From the NCBI GenBank assembly GCA_014860745.1, contig JACZJC010000070.1, forward strand, positions 1 through 64,000: a stretch of 64,000 nucleotides of DNA. Direction: 5' to 3'. The notes below the pieces were generated by a model that saw only the letters and a program-made list of their open reading frames with translations, was not told where the DNA came from and did not search any database. The stretch comes from Anaerolineales bacterium. Lineage in GTDB: Bacteria; Chloroflexota; Anaerolineae; Anaerolineales; Villigracilaceae. Below, piece after piece: positions 45,399 to 53,031 of the stretch; within the stretch, counting starts at the first letter, position 1, and each line of letters opens with the position of its first letter. The position numbers were made by a program, and so were the translations under genes.

Positions 45399-45953
45399 AT
45401 GGAAAACACCTCCAATTCACCCTTTCAAGGTCCCAGCGACGAGCTTCTCATCCAGCAGTTCAAGGATGGCAGCCAGAGCGCATTCGACCAGTTGTATTAC
45501 CGCCACCTTCCAAAGGTATTCAAGAGGGTCCGCTATGTGGTTCCAGAAAACGATGTGGAGGATGTAACCCAGGAAATATTCATCGCTGCATTGAACTCGC
45601 TTTCCTCTTTCCGAGGCGACGCAAAATTCAGCACCTGGCTGCGAACTTTAACCAATTACAAAGTGGCTGAGTTTTACAGAAGACGCACTCGTAAACAGGA
45701 GCCCCTCCTTTCCCCGCTTTCGGATGCATCCGCTCACACCACCGGCAGTTCCTCCAAAACAATGGAGGAAAGGATCTACCTTCAGCGGGCCCTTCAAGAC
45801 CTGCCCGAAAATTACAGGGAGATCATCATGCTCCGTTTTGCCGAAGACCTCCAGTTCAATGAGATTGCCGAACTGATCAGCCAGAACCTTGAAGCGACCA
45901 AATCCCTTTTCCGCAGAGCCATCGCCGCACTCCGCACTCATCTGGATAAATAA
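45399..45953 (+). CDS. ECF-type RNA polymerase sigma factor
   Basis: A 184-residue sigma-70 family protein with region 2 (FDQLYYRHLPKVFKRVR; DVTQEIFIAAL; STWLRTLTNYKVAEFYRR) and region 4 (LPENYREIIMLRFAEDLQFNEIAELI). I chose the ATG at 45399; an upstream in-frame start at 45318 overlaps the promoter region (TATATT near 45346-45351). Directly downstream, one base away, is a membrane protein with an anti-sigma-like N-terminus, then a PrsW-type protease. This suggests release by regulated proteolysis. Confidence 0.9.
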   Translation: MENTSNSPFQGPSDELLIQQFKDGSQSAFDQLYYRHLPKVFKRVRYVVPENDVEDVTQEIFIAALNSLSSFRGDAKFSTWLRTLTNYKVAEFYRRRTRKQEPLLSPLSDASAHTTGSSSKTMEERIYLQRALQDLPENYREIIMLRFAEDLQFNEIAELISQNLEATKSLFRRAIAALRTHLDK

Positions 45954-45954
45954 C

Positions 45955-46422
45955 ATGGACCAAATTAACGAACAATTCAATCCACAACAGGATAACCAAC
46001 TGGCGGAGTTTGCCGATCAGGTAATGCAGGGAAAGCTCAACCGTCCCGCTTCATCCCTGACCGATGAACTGCTCGGCCTTAAGGAAACAATTCTACGCCT
46101 CAGCAATGGCTTCCCTCCCAACCCGCTGGACGATGCCGCCATTAAACAGATGCATGTGCGTCTCAAAGCCCGCATCCGCCGTGAAGAAAAAGCGGCCAAG
46201 CCGTCTTTTTGGAAAAAGTGGTTTGGCAGGGATGTCTCCCCCCAGCTTGGCCTGGCATTTACCATCCTCGCCGTTCTGATAGTGGTTTTTGTCAGCACCC
46301 CCTCATTGACGGCCCCGGGCTCCACCACCACTGGGACCGCGTCCACACCAGTGAATTTTATAGCGGCTGCCGTGTTGGCAGCGGTTTTATTTGTCGTTTT
46401 TTGGGTGACGCGCAGAAAATAA
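45955..46422 (+). CDS. Putative membrane anti-sigma factor
   Basis: A 155-residue protein with a cytoplasmic N-terminal part of about 80 residues (LAEFADQVMQGK; LLGLKETILRL), like the N-termini of Chloroflexota anti-sigma proteins, and two membrane helices near 100-117 and 134-152 separated by a Ser/Thr-rich loop. It lacks the HxxxCxxC zinc motif, so the assignment rests on position one base after the sigma gene and on topology. A terminator follows 28 bp later, then a PrsW-type protease gene. Confidence 0.65.
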   Translation: MDQINEQFNPQQDNQLAEFADQVMQGKLNRPASSLTDELLGLKETILRLSNGFPPNPLDDAAIKQMHVRLKARIRREEKAAKPSFWKKWFGRDVSPQLGLAFTILAVLIVVFVSTPSLTAPGSTTTGTASTPVNFIAAAVLAAVLFVVFWVTRRK

Positions 46423-46449
46423 ATTCTCGAATTCAACATGCTATGTATG

Positions 46450-46477
46450 CGGTGACAGGCGAACTGTCACCGTTTTT
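46450..46477 (+). terminator. Terminator after sigma/anti-sigma pair
   Basis: CGGTGACAG (46450-46458) and CTGTCACCG (46464-46472) form a 9-bp stem with a 5-nt loop and five Ts. Confidence 0.88.
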
Positions 46478-46483
46478 ATTTCC

Positions 46484-46512
46484 TTGCAGGCCCTATCCAG
46501 TTACGGTATTAT
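46484..46512 (+). promoter_or_regulatory. Promoter of PrsW operon (leaderless)
   Basis: TTGCAG (46484-46489), a 17-bp spacer and TATTAT (46507-46512). The ATG at 46519 begins 6 nt after the -10 box; no Shine-Dalgarno is present. Confidence 0.6.
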
Positions 46513-46518
46513 TCCTTC

Positions 46519-47625
46519 ATGGTCGTCTGGATTGCCCTTACTTTTGCCTTTCTTGCCCCGCTTGCGTTCTTGTGGTTTTTAAGAAAATTCGACCTGTACT
46601 CCACTGGTAGATATTTCATAAACATCGTCACCCTGGTTTGTGGGTTGATCGCCTACCAATTTGCGGCGCAGATCAACCCGGCCATTGTCAATGCGGGCTG
46701 GGCAACGTGGGATCAGGTTATCCGAGTATATGCCCCGCTCGGTGAGGAAATCCTGAAGAGTTTGATTCTGATTTACCTCGTCCAGCGCGCGGACTTTAAT
46801 TATGTGGTGGATGGCGCGCTCTATGGCTTTGGCGCGGGAATCGGTTTTGCGATCATTGAGAATTATGAATATGTGACGGGTGACCCGGGGATCGCATTAT
46901 CAATTGCAGTTGCACGGGTGTTCTCCACCAACCTCGTCCACGCCACGGCAAGCGGATTGATCGGCACGGCACTGGCATATCGCCGTGGTGATCCCAGTTG
47001 GCGGGGTTGGGCGGTGGCGGGAGGTGGGTATGTTGTTTCCATCTCGCTGCATATGGCGTTCAATACCATGGTCAGCGCCGGGGCGTTCCTCGTGATTGCG
47101 ATAATTTTTGGGCTGACCGGCATGACGTTGATCTGGTTTGTGATCAAGCGCGGCATGCACACCCAGAAACAATGGGTGGGTGAAAAGCTTGGCGTTGAAG
47201 ATCGCGTCACAAAAGCGGAAACAAAGGCTGTTACAAGCATCGATAAGATTATTGATGACTTGTTGAAACCGTTCGAAGACAGGTTTGGAAATGAGAAGGT
47301 TCCTGCGGTGAAGGAATTGCTTTCCAAACAGGCGGAAATTGGCATCAAGCGCAAGTTATTGGATGCCACGCCAAGCCCGACGAAGCGTAAGGAAGTTAAA
47401 GAAATTGTTCTGCGGCTTGGCAGAGAAATGGAATTGCTGCGCAGCCAGATCGGGATGTACCCGATGATGTTCGTGCGGACGGTCTATCTCGAACAGGATG
47501 TGAAGGTTTGGGATGCGATCAATGCCCGGGTGGCAGAGGCAAGCACAGGTCAAAAAGGAGGCGGGTTGTGGGACCGGGTAACTGACCGGGTTAAACAATC
47601 CGCTTCACAGGATGATAAGTCATGA
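46519..47625 (+). CDS. PrsW-family intramembrane metalloprotease
   Basis: A 368-residue protein with about seven membrane segments in residues 1-215 and a roughly 150-residue cytoplasmic C-terminus rich in charged helices, longer than in Bacillus PrsW. Catalytic motifs are E76-E77-I-L-K80, GFAIIEN with E114-N115, H141 (NLVHATASG) and a final H in LHMAFN. In Bacillus, PrsW cleaves the anti-sigma factor RsiW; here a sigma/anti-sigma pair lies just upstream. It overlaps the cyclic-nucleotide-binding gene by 4 bases and leads an operon with a MinD-like ATPase. Confidence 0.88.
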   Translation: MVVWIALTFAFLAPLAFLWFLRKFDLYSTGRYFINIVTLVCGLIAYQFAAQINPAIVNAGWATWDQVIRVYAPLGEEILKSLILIYLVQRADFNYVVDGALYGFGAGIGFAIIENYEYVTGDPGIALSIAVARVFSTNLVHATASGLIGTALAYRRGDPSWRGWAVAGGGYVVSISLHMAFNTMVSAGAFLVIAIIFGLTGMTLIWFVIKRGMHTQKQWVGEKLGVEDRVTKAETKAVTSIDKIIDDLLKPFEDRFGNEKVPAVKELLSKQAEIGIKRKLLDATPSPTKRKEVKEIVLRLGREMELLRSQIGMYPMMFVRTVYLEQDVKVWDAINARVAEASTGQKGGGLWDRVTDRVKQSASQDDKS

Positions 47626-48356
47626 AGAGCGATGTTCTTAATCAATTACAAAAGACCACTATTTTCAAGAATGTTTCGGATGATGTGCTGGCTGAAGTCG
47701 CTGTAAAAGCATCCACCCGTAAGCTGGCAAAGGATGAAATCTTGATGCGGAAGGGGGAAAAGGGTGATTCCCTTTTTTTGATCCATGACGGCTGGGTAAA
47801 GATCGTCACCGTCGACTCAAAAGGCGATGAATTGATCATCAACAAGTGCGGGCCGGGTGAGATGATCGGCGAGATGGCGCTGCTGGACGGAATTCCGCGC
47901 TCGGCGACGGTCATCGCATTGAGCGATGCGGAAGTGCTTGAATTGAAACAGGATGTTTTTGAGGAAATTCTCAAGCAGCGTGCGGATGTCTCGCTGGCCA
48001 TCATCCGCAGTTACTCCGAGCGGCTTCGCTTTTCGACAACCTATATTGAAAAAGCCATCGATTGGTCGCAAAAGACAGCGGAAGGCGATTATTCGTTTGC
48101 GGAGCAGGCGCAGCCCTTGATCAACAGCGCCGGTTCGGATGATGATAAAGCCGCGCAGCTTCTCTCTGCCTTCTTTGCAATGGTGCGGAAGGTGAAGGAA
48201 CGCGAAGATGGCTTGAAGCAACAACTCGAGAAATTAACATTTGAAATCGATCAGGCGCGCCGCAAGCAGGAGTTCGAGGAGATTACCGGCACGGAGTTTT
48301 ACGCAAACCTGAAGGAACAAGCCAGGGCATTGCGTCAAAAACGCGCGCAGGGATGA
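47622..48356 (+). CDS. Cyclic-nucleotide-binding domain protein with conserved C-terminal tail
   Basis: A 244-residue cytoplasmic protein. The N-terminal cyclic-nucleotide-binding domain (about 10-130) has an intact phosphate-binding cassette, GEMALLDGIPRSATV with E84 and R93, as in cAMP-binding proteins. There is no DNA-binding domain, so it is not a Crp-type regulator. A helical middle leads to a C-terminal motif (201-244) with EIDQARRKQEFEEITGTEFY that is shared with the GAF protein at 51437. It overlaps the protease gene by 4 bases and precedes a MinD-like ATPase by 22 bp. Confidence 0.88.
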   Translation: MKSDVLNQLQKTTIFKNVSDDVLAEVAVKASTRKLAKDEILMRKGEKGDSLFLIHDGWVKIVTVDSKGDELIINKCGPGEMIGEMALLDGIPRSATVIALSDAEVLELKQDVFEEILKQRADVSLAIIRSYSERLRFSTTYIEKAIDWSQKTAEGDYSFAEQAQPLINSAGSDDDKAAQLLSAFFAMVRKVKEREDGLKQQLEKLTFEIDQARRKQEFEEITGTEFYANLKEQARALRQKRAQG

Positions 48357-48378
48357 ATTCACCAGATTTGGAGACGTT

Positions 48379-49164
48379 ATGAACAAAGGCAAAATTGTAT
48401 CCATTCATTCTTTCCGTGGCGGGACAGGTAAATCAAACACCACGGCCAACCTTGCGGCACAGGTTGCCATGGCAGGCAAACGGGTGGGGGTGGTGGATAC
48501 GGACATCCAATCTCCGGGCATCCATGTTCTTTTTGGTTTGGATGAAAACAAGATGGGCAAGACCATGAACGATTTCCTGCACGGAAAGGCTACCATTCGT
48601 GAGATCGGTTTTTCGATTGGCGATCACTCCAGCGGCGGAGAAGGACGCGCGAAACTCGCCGGGAAAAATCTCTGGCTGTTTCCATCCAGTATTCGCGGGC
48701 GGGAGATCAGCCAGATTTTGAAAGAAGGGATTGATTTCAATCTTCTGAATGAAGGGTTGCAAAAAACGATCACAGAGTTTGATCTGGATTATCTTTTTAT
48801 TGATACGCACCCCGGCTTGAACGAAGAGACTTTGCTTTCGATTGCCACGTCCGATATTTTGATCATCATCCTGCGCCCGGATAACCAGGATCTGCAAGGC
48901 ACCTCGGTAACTGTGGACATTGCCCGCAGTTTGGACGTGCCGAACCTTTTATTAATGGTGAACAAAGCCCTGCCTAAATATGATTTTGCGGAACTTAAGA
49001 AAGAGATCGAAGATAAATTCAATGCCCCTGTCACAGGTATCCTTCCGCTTTCTTTCGACCTCGCGGATAATGCCAGTAATGATCTTTTCTCGCTGCGCTT
49101 CCCGGACCATGACTGGTCAAAAGCATTGCGCGGCGTGGCAGAAGCTGTTCTTGCAGTTGAATAG
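48379..49164 (+). CDS. MinD/ParA-like ATPase (module B)
   Basis: A 261-residue deviant Walker ATPase with P-loop FRGGTGKSNTTAN (about 12-24), DTDIQSPGIHVLF, and LFIDTHPGLNEETLLSIATSDILIIILRPD. It is the paralogue of the ATPase at 44493 with a slightly longer middle (GDHSSGGEGRAKLAG). Genomic partners are a PrsW protease and a cyclic-nucleotide sensor upstream, and a Cys-rich protein and winged-helix-like protein downstream. This suggests a nucleotide-switched regulator of a signalling complex rather than plasmid or septum positioning. Confidence 0.88.
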   Translation: MNKGKIVSIHSFRGGTGKSNTTANLAAQVAMAGKRVGVVDTDIQSPGIHVLFGLDENKMGKTMNDFLHGKATIREIGFSIGDHSSGGEGRAKLAGKNLWLFPSSIRGREISQILKEGIDFNLLNEGLQKTITEFDLDYLFIDTHPGLNEETLLSIATSDILIIILRPDNQDLQGTSVTVDIARSLDVPNLLLMVNKALPKYDFAELKKEIEDKFNAPVTGILPLSFDLADNASNDLFSLRFPDHDWSKALRGVAEAVLAVE

Positions 49165-49173
49165 GAGAATGCG

Positions 49174-49386
49174 ATGAAATGCTGGCATTGTGAAGAGGCC
49201 GCGCGCGCTTCCTGCGCTTTCTGCGGGCGTTTTGTGTGCAAGGATCATGCGGCGACCATGTCCACTTTTATTACGATGTTCGTGGGTGCAAATAACACGC
49301 CCAAGGGACTCGCGGTCGCAAATGTCATCTGGTGCGGGGAGTGTGAGCCGCAGCCGGAACCGATCAGCATGCCCGAACTTTATTGA
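49174..49386 (+). CDS. Small B-box-like zinc-finger protein
   Basis: A 70-residue protein with CWHC, CAFC, C-x2-DH and a final CGEC: Cys at 3, 6, 14, 17, 22 and 54, 57 with His25. This spacing resembles B-box-type zinc binding (CEEAARASCAFCGRFVCKDH). It starts 9 bp after the ATPase gene, with AGGAG before the ATG, and lies within the operon. It may be a zinc-dependent adaptor. No closer assignment is possible. Confidence 0.75.
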   Translation: MKCWHCEEAARASCAFCGRFVCKDHAATMSTFITMFVGANNTPKGLAVANVIWCGECEPQPEPISMPELY

Positions 49387-49401
49387 GATGGAGAGGTTGC
49401 C

Positions 49402-49776
49402 ATGCCCGGAGTCTTTGATCGGTTAAATAAAGAGATAAAGGATAAGCAGCAGGAAGGCGGTATTACCGCCCTCGACCTGGCTGACTTGCAGCCTGCCTTG
49501 CGCAAGATCATGCGGTTGATGCTGCGCGAATTGCAGATGACCTATCCGCGGCTGTGCGAGGCCATGGATGACACGCCCGAAAAAGATCGCCTCACACGTG
49601 ACGAGTTGGATGATTCCCTTTCCATGCTGACTCAACAATTCTGGCTGATTCGGATCGGCGAAGGCGAAAAGGCCATTTACAAGGTGAATCTGCGGCGCAA
49701 GGAAGGCAGTAAACTTGCGGCTGGAATATGGTCTGCGTTGGATGCGAAATTGAAAGACAAACCCAAAGATGGATGA
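49402..49776 (+). CDS. Small winged-helix-like protein paired with MinD-like ATPase (module B)
   Basis: A 124-residue protein: a charged N-terminal helix, then ADLQPALRKIMRLMLRELQM, a helical TRDELDDSLSMLTQQFWLIRI wing-like region with EKAIYKVNLRRK, and the ending AGIWSALDAKLKD. It shares this order of motifs with the 110-residue protein at 44133, although identity is low. It is the last gene of the PrsW/cyclic-nucleotide/MinD operon and is followed by a strong terminator. Confidence 0.72.
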   Translation: MPGVFDRLNKEIKDKQQEGGITALDLADLQPALRKIMRLMLRELQMTYPRLCEAMDDTPEKDRLTRDELDDSLSMLTQQFWLIRIGEGEKAIYKVNLRRKEGSKLAAGIWSALDAKLKDKPKDG

Positions 49777-49778
49777 AT

Positions 49779-49809
49779 AAAAACGACGGGCTGAAAGCCC
49801 GTCGTTTTT
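49779..49809. terminator. Bidirectional intrinsic terminator
   Basis: AAAAACGACGGGCT (49779-49792) pairs with AGCCCGTCGTTTTT (49796-49809), a 14-bp perfect stem with a 3-nt loop. It separates the + strand operon from the convergent cyclase gene. Confidence 0.95.
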
Positions 49810-49810
49810 A

Positions 49811-51361
49811 TTACTGTTCCTTTATTTGTTCCCCCAATTCGAAAAGCTGCATTGGTTTGTTTTTTCCTTTAAGGGAAACTTCACCAAGAGATCTGCATTC
49901 ATAACTTGATTGGATCGCCTGCTGTACCCGCTCCGAAACGATGATCTGGTTCTTTTCGGCGTGGTTCATCATGCGCGCTGCCGTGTTCACGGTATCTCCC
50001 AGCACATTGTATTCCCGACGCCCGCGCGGTTCACCGATCTCGGCCACGAAGGCCGGGCCTGTGTTGATCCCGATCTGGCAAAAGATATCGGGCTGCACAT
50101 TTCCAATTGTGGGAGCCTTGTGATTGGCATTTTTGATGATATCGCGAATGGCAATCGCTGCGGATGCAGCCCGCAGTTCGTCATTGGTATGGGCATTCGG
50201 CACTCCGAAGTAGATCACAATATCCGAGCCTGCCAGGTGGTAGGTGACTTTCTTCAACACGCCGCCGCGCGATTCCACCGCGGCATTGATGAGGGAAAAT
50301 GCGCGCGAAAAATTAAGCGCCAATTTTGTCTCTTCCCCGGGTAATGCCCGGTCCGCGGATTCGGGCAGGCCGATAAAGTTGACGAACATGATGGTGGGCC
50401 GCGGAAAATCGGGCGGTATTTTCCTGTCGGCTGCGCTTTCCACAATCAGCGAAAGCACAGGCGCGGGGATATAGCTTGCCATCGGCTCGATGGTGTTGAG
50501 CAGGTCAAGGATATTTAACATGACTTCGTTCTTGTCACGTGTCAGCAAAACATTGGAGGCCATGCGCCGCCCAACAGGGGTGATTTCATATTCGCCGAGC
50601 TTATCCTCTGAAAGATCGTCGACCACCAGGAAATAGCCCGGATTACCCTCTTCGAAACGGAAATCATTTGCAACCCGCTCATGTGCTTTTTGCGATAAAT
50701 TCACCCTCTCATTGCGGCCATTGCTTTCGGTCAGCTTGGCCTGTTGCACATCCTTGCCGAGCAGAACATGCTCCATGCGGCGTGGCGTGCCAATATCCGC
50801 AGTGAGGTAACGGCCGCAGTGAATGCCGATGCGCATTTGCAAATTGACGATTCCCGCAGGGGTTTCGATCTCTGCAAATTCCTTCATTGCCCGTTGCATG
50901 CGCAGCCCGGCTCGCACCGCTCGCAGGGTATCGTCGTTCTTTTCCGTCTTTCGAAAGACGACCAGCATGGCATCACCGGTGAATTCCACCAGTTCGCCGC
51001 CAGACTTGCTGATTACCGAGATCATTTCCGAAAAATATTTTGTCAGTTGTGCCAGCAGGTTTTCCGCGCCGTCGCGCCCCTTGGATGAGTTTGCTTCCAT
51101 TAATTTTGTAAAACCGGCCAGGTCTGTGAACATCATTGACCCGTGCTGCCATTCAGTCCTCACATCCCCCGGCTTTAATTTATTGATCGAGATCTGTCGA
51201 GAAGTGTAATCATGCAGAATTCGCTGCAACGTCCGCAAATGTTTGTGGACGTCGATCATGATCTCCACAGACGGGTTGCCCCACATGGAGGCGTACATTT
51301 CCGCCGGAAGCAAATATCGCAGGCGGCTTTCAATTGTGGTAAGCGGCGACTCTGGGAGCAT
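49811..51361 (-). CDS. Tandem-domain class III adenylate/guanylate cyclase
   Basis: A 516-residue soluble protein with two cyclase homology domains. Domain 1 (about 70-240) keeps both metal Asp, D80 (MFTDLAGFTK) and D130 (EFTGDAMLVVF), but lacks the Asn/Arg pair (Q206, L210). Domain 2 (about 318-490) has lost the first metal Asp (N328) but keeps K371 and N459...R463 (GDTVNTAARM). Together they would form one complete active site, as in the C1/C2 halves of mammalian adenylyl cyclases. The base-selecting position is N452, so ATP preference is likely but not certain. A TATAAT 7 nt before the ATG suggests a leaderless mRNA. Confidence 0.88.
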   Translation of the reverse strand: MLPESPLTTIESRLRYLLPAEMYASMWGNPSVEIMIDVHKHLRTLQRILHDYTSRQISINKLKPGDVRTEWQHGSMMFTDLAGFTKLMEANSSKGRDGAENLLAQLTKYFSEMISVISKSGGELVEFTGDAMLVVFRKTEKNDDTLRAVRAGLRMQRAMKEFAEIETPAGIVNLQMRIGIHCGRYLTADIGTPRRMEHVLLGKDVQQAKLTESNGRNERVNLSQKAHERVANDFRFEEGNPGYFLVVDDLSEDKLGEYEITPVGRRMASNVLLTRDKNEVMLNILDLLNTIEPMASYIPAPVLSLIVESAADRKIPPDFPRPTIMFVNFIGLPESADRALPGEETKLALNFSRAFSLINAAVESRGGVLKKVTYHLAGSDIVIYFGVPNAHTNDELRAASAAIAIRDIIKNANHKAPTIGNVQPDIFCQIGINTGPAFVAEIGEPRGRREYNVLGDTVNTAARMMNHAEKNQIIVSERVQQAIQSSYECRSLGEVSLKGKNKPMQLFELGEQIKEQ

Positions 51362-51368
51362 AAATCAA

Positions 51369-51374
51369 ATTATA
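51369..51374 (-). promoter_or_regulatory. -10 box of cyclase gene (leaderless)
   Basis: Perfect TATAAT on the - strand ends 7 nt before the ATG at 51361. No Shine-Dalgarno and no clear -35 are visible. Confidence 0.55.
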
Positions 51375-51436
51375 CTTGAAACACCGGGAGGGTTTATTTC
51401 ACATATTGACTGATGTTTACCTCCCTCTTTGCGTGG

Positions 51437-52336
51437 TTATTTTTTCTCATCCCTTGAACGCATTTCTTTCGCCTTATCTCGTAAATCTTGAAAAAACCTG
51501 GACTCGGTAATTTCTGATACTTGCTTGGCACGCCGGGATTCGTCGATTTCGATCTTGAGCTTGGCGATTTCCTGTCGTAGGGAGGCTTCACGAATATACC
51601 CATCCAAAGCAGCGGTTGCCAGCAGCACCAAAGCCTCCAGCACATCATCATCCGCAAATGGGATGATTTCCCCCGTCTCCGCATTTTTTGCATTGATCAA
51701 TTGAAGCACACCGATCACCTGCCCATCATTGTTCTTGAGCGGAATGGTGAGAAAGGATTTGGAACGGTATTTGGTGCGCGCATCGAAAGCCTTTGTACCG
51801 GAGAAATCGAAGCCATCGGCCTGATATGCATCGGCAATGGTGATGCGCTGGTGGGTTAATGCTGCGTGGGAGGCAACATTCGCCCGATTCTCGCTCCCAT
51901 CCGCATTGTGCAAACGGACCGGATAAAAAGGGATCTCATTCCCGCTTGTTCCGCCCATAGCCATATTCAGGGAAGTATTCCGCAGAATTACAAATTTGAG
52001 CTCGTCATTTTCCATTAGATACAGAGTGCCGGCATCTGCATTCGTCACAGCTTGCGCTTCCATCACCAGACTTTCGAGCAGGCGGTTGAAATCCTTTTCA
52101 GCCGAAAGGGAAACACCGATTGGAATCACCTTCCTTAATAGGCGTAATTGGTTGTCGCGGAAGACGACACTGCGCGCCATCGCATCCAGCATCCGCGCCA
52201 ATTGACCGAGATCTCCTGCATCGTTCGCAATGTCGCTCAGGAGGTCGGACGTGTATTCGCCGTTCTCCACAGCTTTCACGGCGTGGATGATGCGTTTCAG
52301 CGGGGAGGATGAGCTGATCATAGTAAGGTTGGACAT
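51437..52336 (-). CDS. HAMP-like/GAF signalling protein with conserved C-terminal tail
   Basis: A 299-residue soluble protein. An N-terminal HAMP-like helical part (ENGEYTSDLLSDIA; GQLARMLDAMARSV) leads into a GAF domain (about 80-255) of the kind found in cyclic-nucleotide phosphodiesterases and cyanobacterial cyclases (LTIPLKNNDGQVIGVLQLIN). The C-terminal 43 residues (EIDESRRAKQVSEITESRFF region) match the tail of the cyclic-nucleotide-binding protein at 47622 without gaps. ATG at 52336 with AAGGAA upstream is preferred over GTG at 52366. It lies 75 bp upstream of the cyclase gene on the same strand. Confidence 0.82.
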   Translation of the reverse strand: MSNLTMISSSSPLKRIIHAVKAVENGEYTSDLLSDIANDAGDLGQLARMLDAMARSVVFRDNQLRLLRKVIPIGVSLSAEKDFNRLLESLVMEAQAVTNADAGTLYLMENDELKFVILRNTSLNMAMGGTSGNEIPFYPVRLHNADGSENRANVASHAALTHQRITIADAYQADGFDFSGTKAFDARTKYRSKSFLTIPLKNNDGQVIGVLQLINAKNAETGEIIPFADDDVLEALVLLATAALDGYIREASLRQEIAKLKIEIDESRRAKQVSEITESRFFQDLRDKAKEMRSRDEKK

Positions 52337-52356
52337 TTCAATTTCCTTCCTCGAAA

Positions 52357-52404
52357 AGTATACCACCTCGAAAAGGATCGCCTGCGAAAACTTTGCGATA
52401 TACT
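52357..52404. promoter_or_regulatory. Divergent TATACT promoters
   Basis: TATACT occurs on the - strand at 52357-52362 (for the GAF gene) and on the + strand at 52399-52404 (for nadD). The nadD ATG begins 6 nt after its box, again leaderless; the GAF gene has a short leader with AAGGAA. No strong -35 boxes. Confidence 0.5.
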
Positions 52405-52410
52405 ACCTGC

Positions 52411-53022
52411 ATGCCACGAGAACATATTGGATACTTTGGCGGCACGTTCGACCCGCCGCATATTGGGCATCTTGTCCTCGCCAGCGAAGCCGCACACCAG
52501 TTTAATCTTTCCCGCCTCTATTGGGTACTCACGCCGGAGCCTCCGCACAAACAGGAACAAGCCATCACCCCGCTTGGTCACCGTCTTGCAATGCTGCAAG
52601 AGCTGATTGCCAACAACCCGTTGTTCGAAATCTCCCGCCTCGAAATCGATCGGCCCGGACCGCATTACACGGTTGACACCATTCGATTGCTTGCCCAGCA
52701 GCAGCCCTCAGCCGAAATTTTCTTTTTGATCGGCGGGGACTCCCTTCGTGACCTGCCCGCCTGGCGCTTCAGTTCAGACCTCGTAGCTGCTGTTTACAAA
52801 ATAGGCGTGATGCGCCGCCCCGGCGACTTCACCGATCTCTCCCCGTTGGAGCAAACCCTCCCAGGAATTTCCGAAAAGATTATGTTTATTGATACTCTGT
52901 TGCAATCCATCTCCTCACGGGAATTGCGCCGTCGTATTGCTGCAGGAGAAACATACCGGTATTACCTGCCTCCCTCCGTCTACAACTATATCGAAAAGAA
53001 CAATCTCTATCGCGGAAAATGA
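52411..53022 (+). CDS. nadD: Nicotinate-nucleotide adenylyltransferase NadD
   Basis: It makes nicotinate adenine dinucleotide from nicotinate mononucleotide and ATP in NAD synthesis. The 203-residue protein has the nucleotidyltransferase motif GYFGGTFDPPHIGHLVLA (about 7-24) and ISSRELRRRI with YLPPSVYNYI near the C-terminus, typical of NadD. I chose the ATG at 52411; a TTG six codons upstream overlaps the -10 box. It is followed 9 bp later by an MFS transporter gene. Confidence 0.93.
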   Translation: MPREHIGYFGGTFDPPHIGHLVLASEAAHQFNLSRLYWVLTPEPPHKQEQAITPLGHRLAMLQELIANNPLFEISRLEIDRPGPHYTVDTIRLLAQQQPSAEIFFLIGGDSLRDLPAWRFSSDLVAAVYKIGVMRRPGDFTDLSPLEQTLPGISEKIMFIDTLLQSISSRELRRRIAAGETYRYYLPPSVYNYIEKNNLYRGK

Positions 53023-53031
53023 AAATAGACC

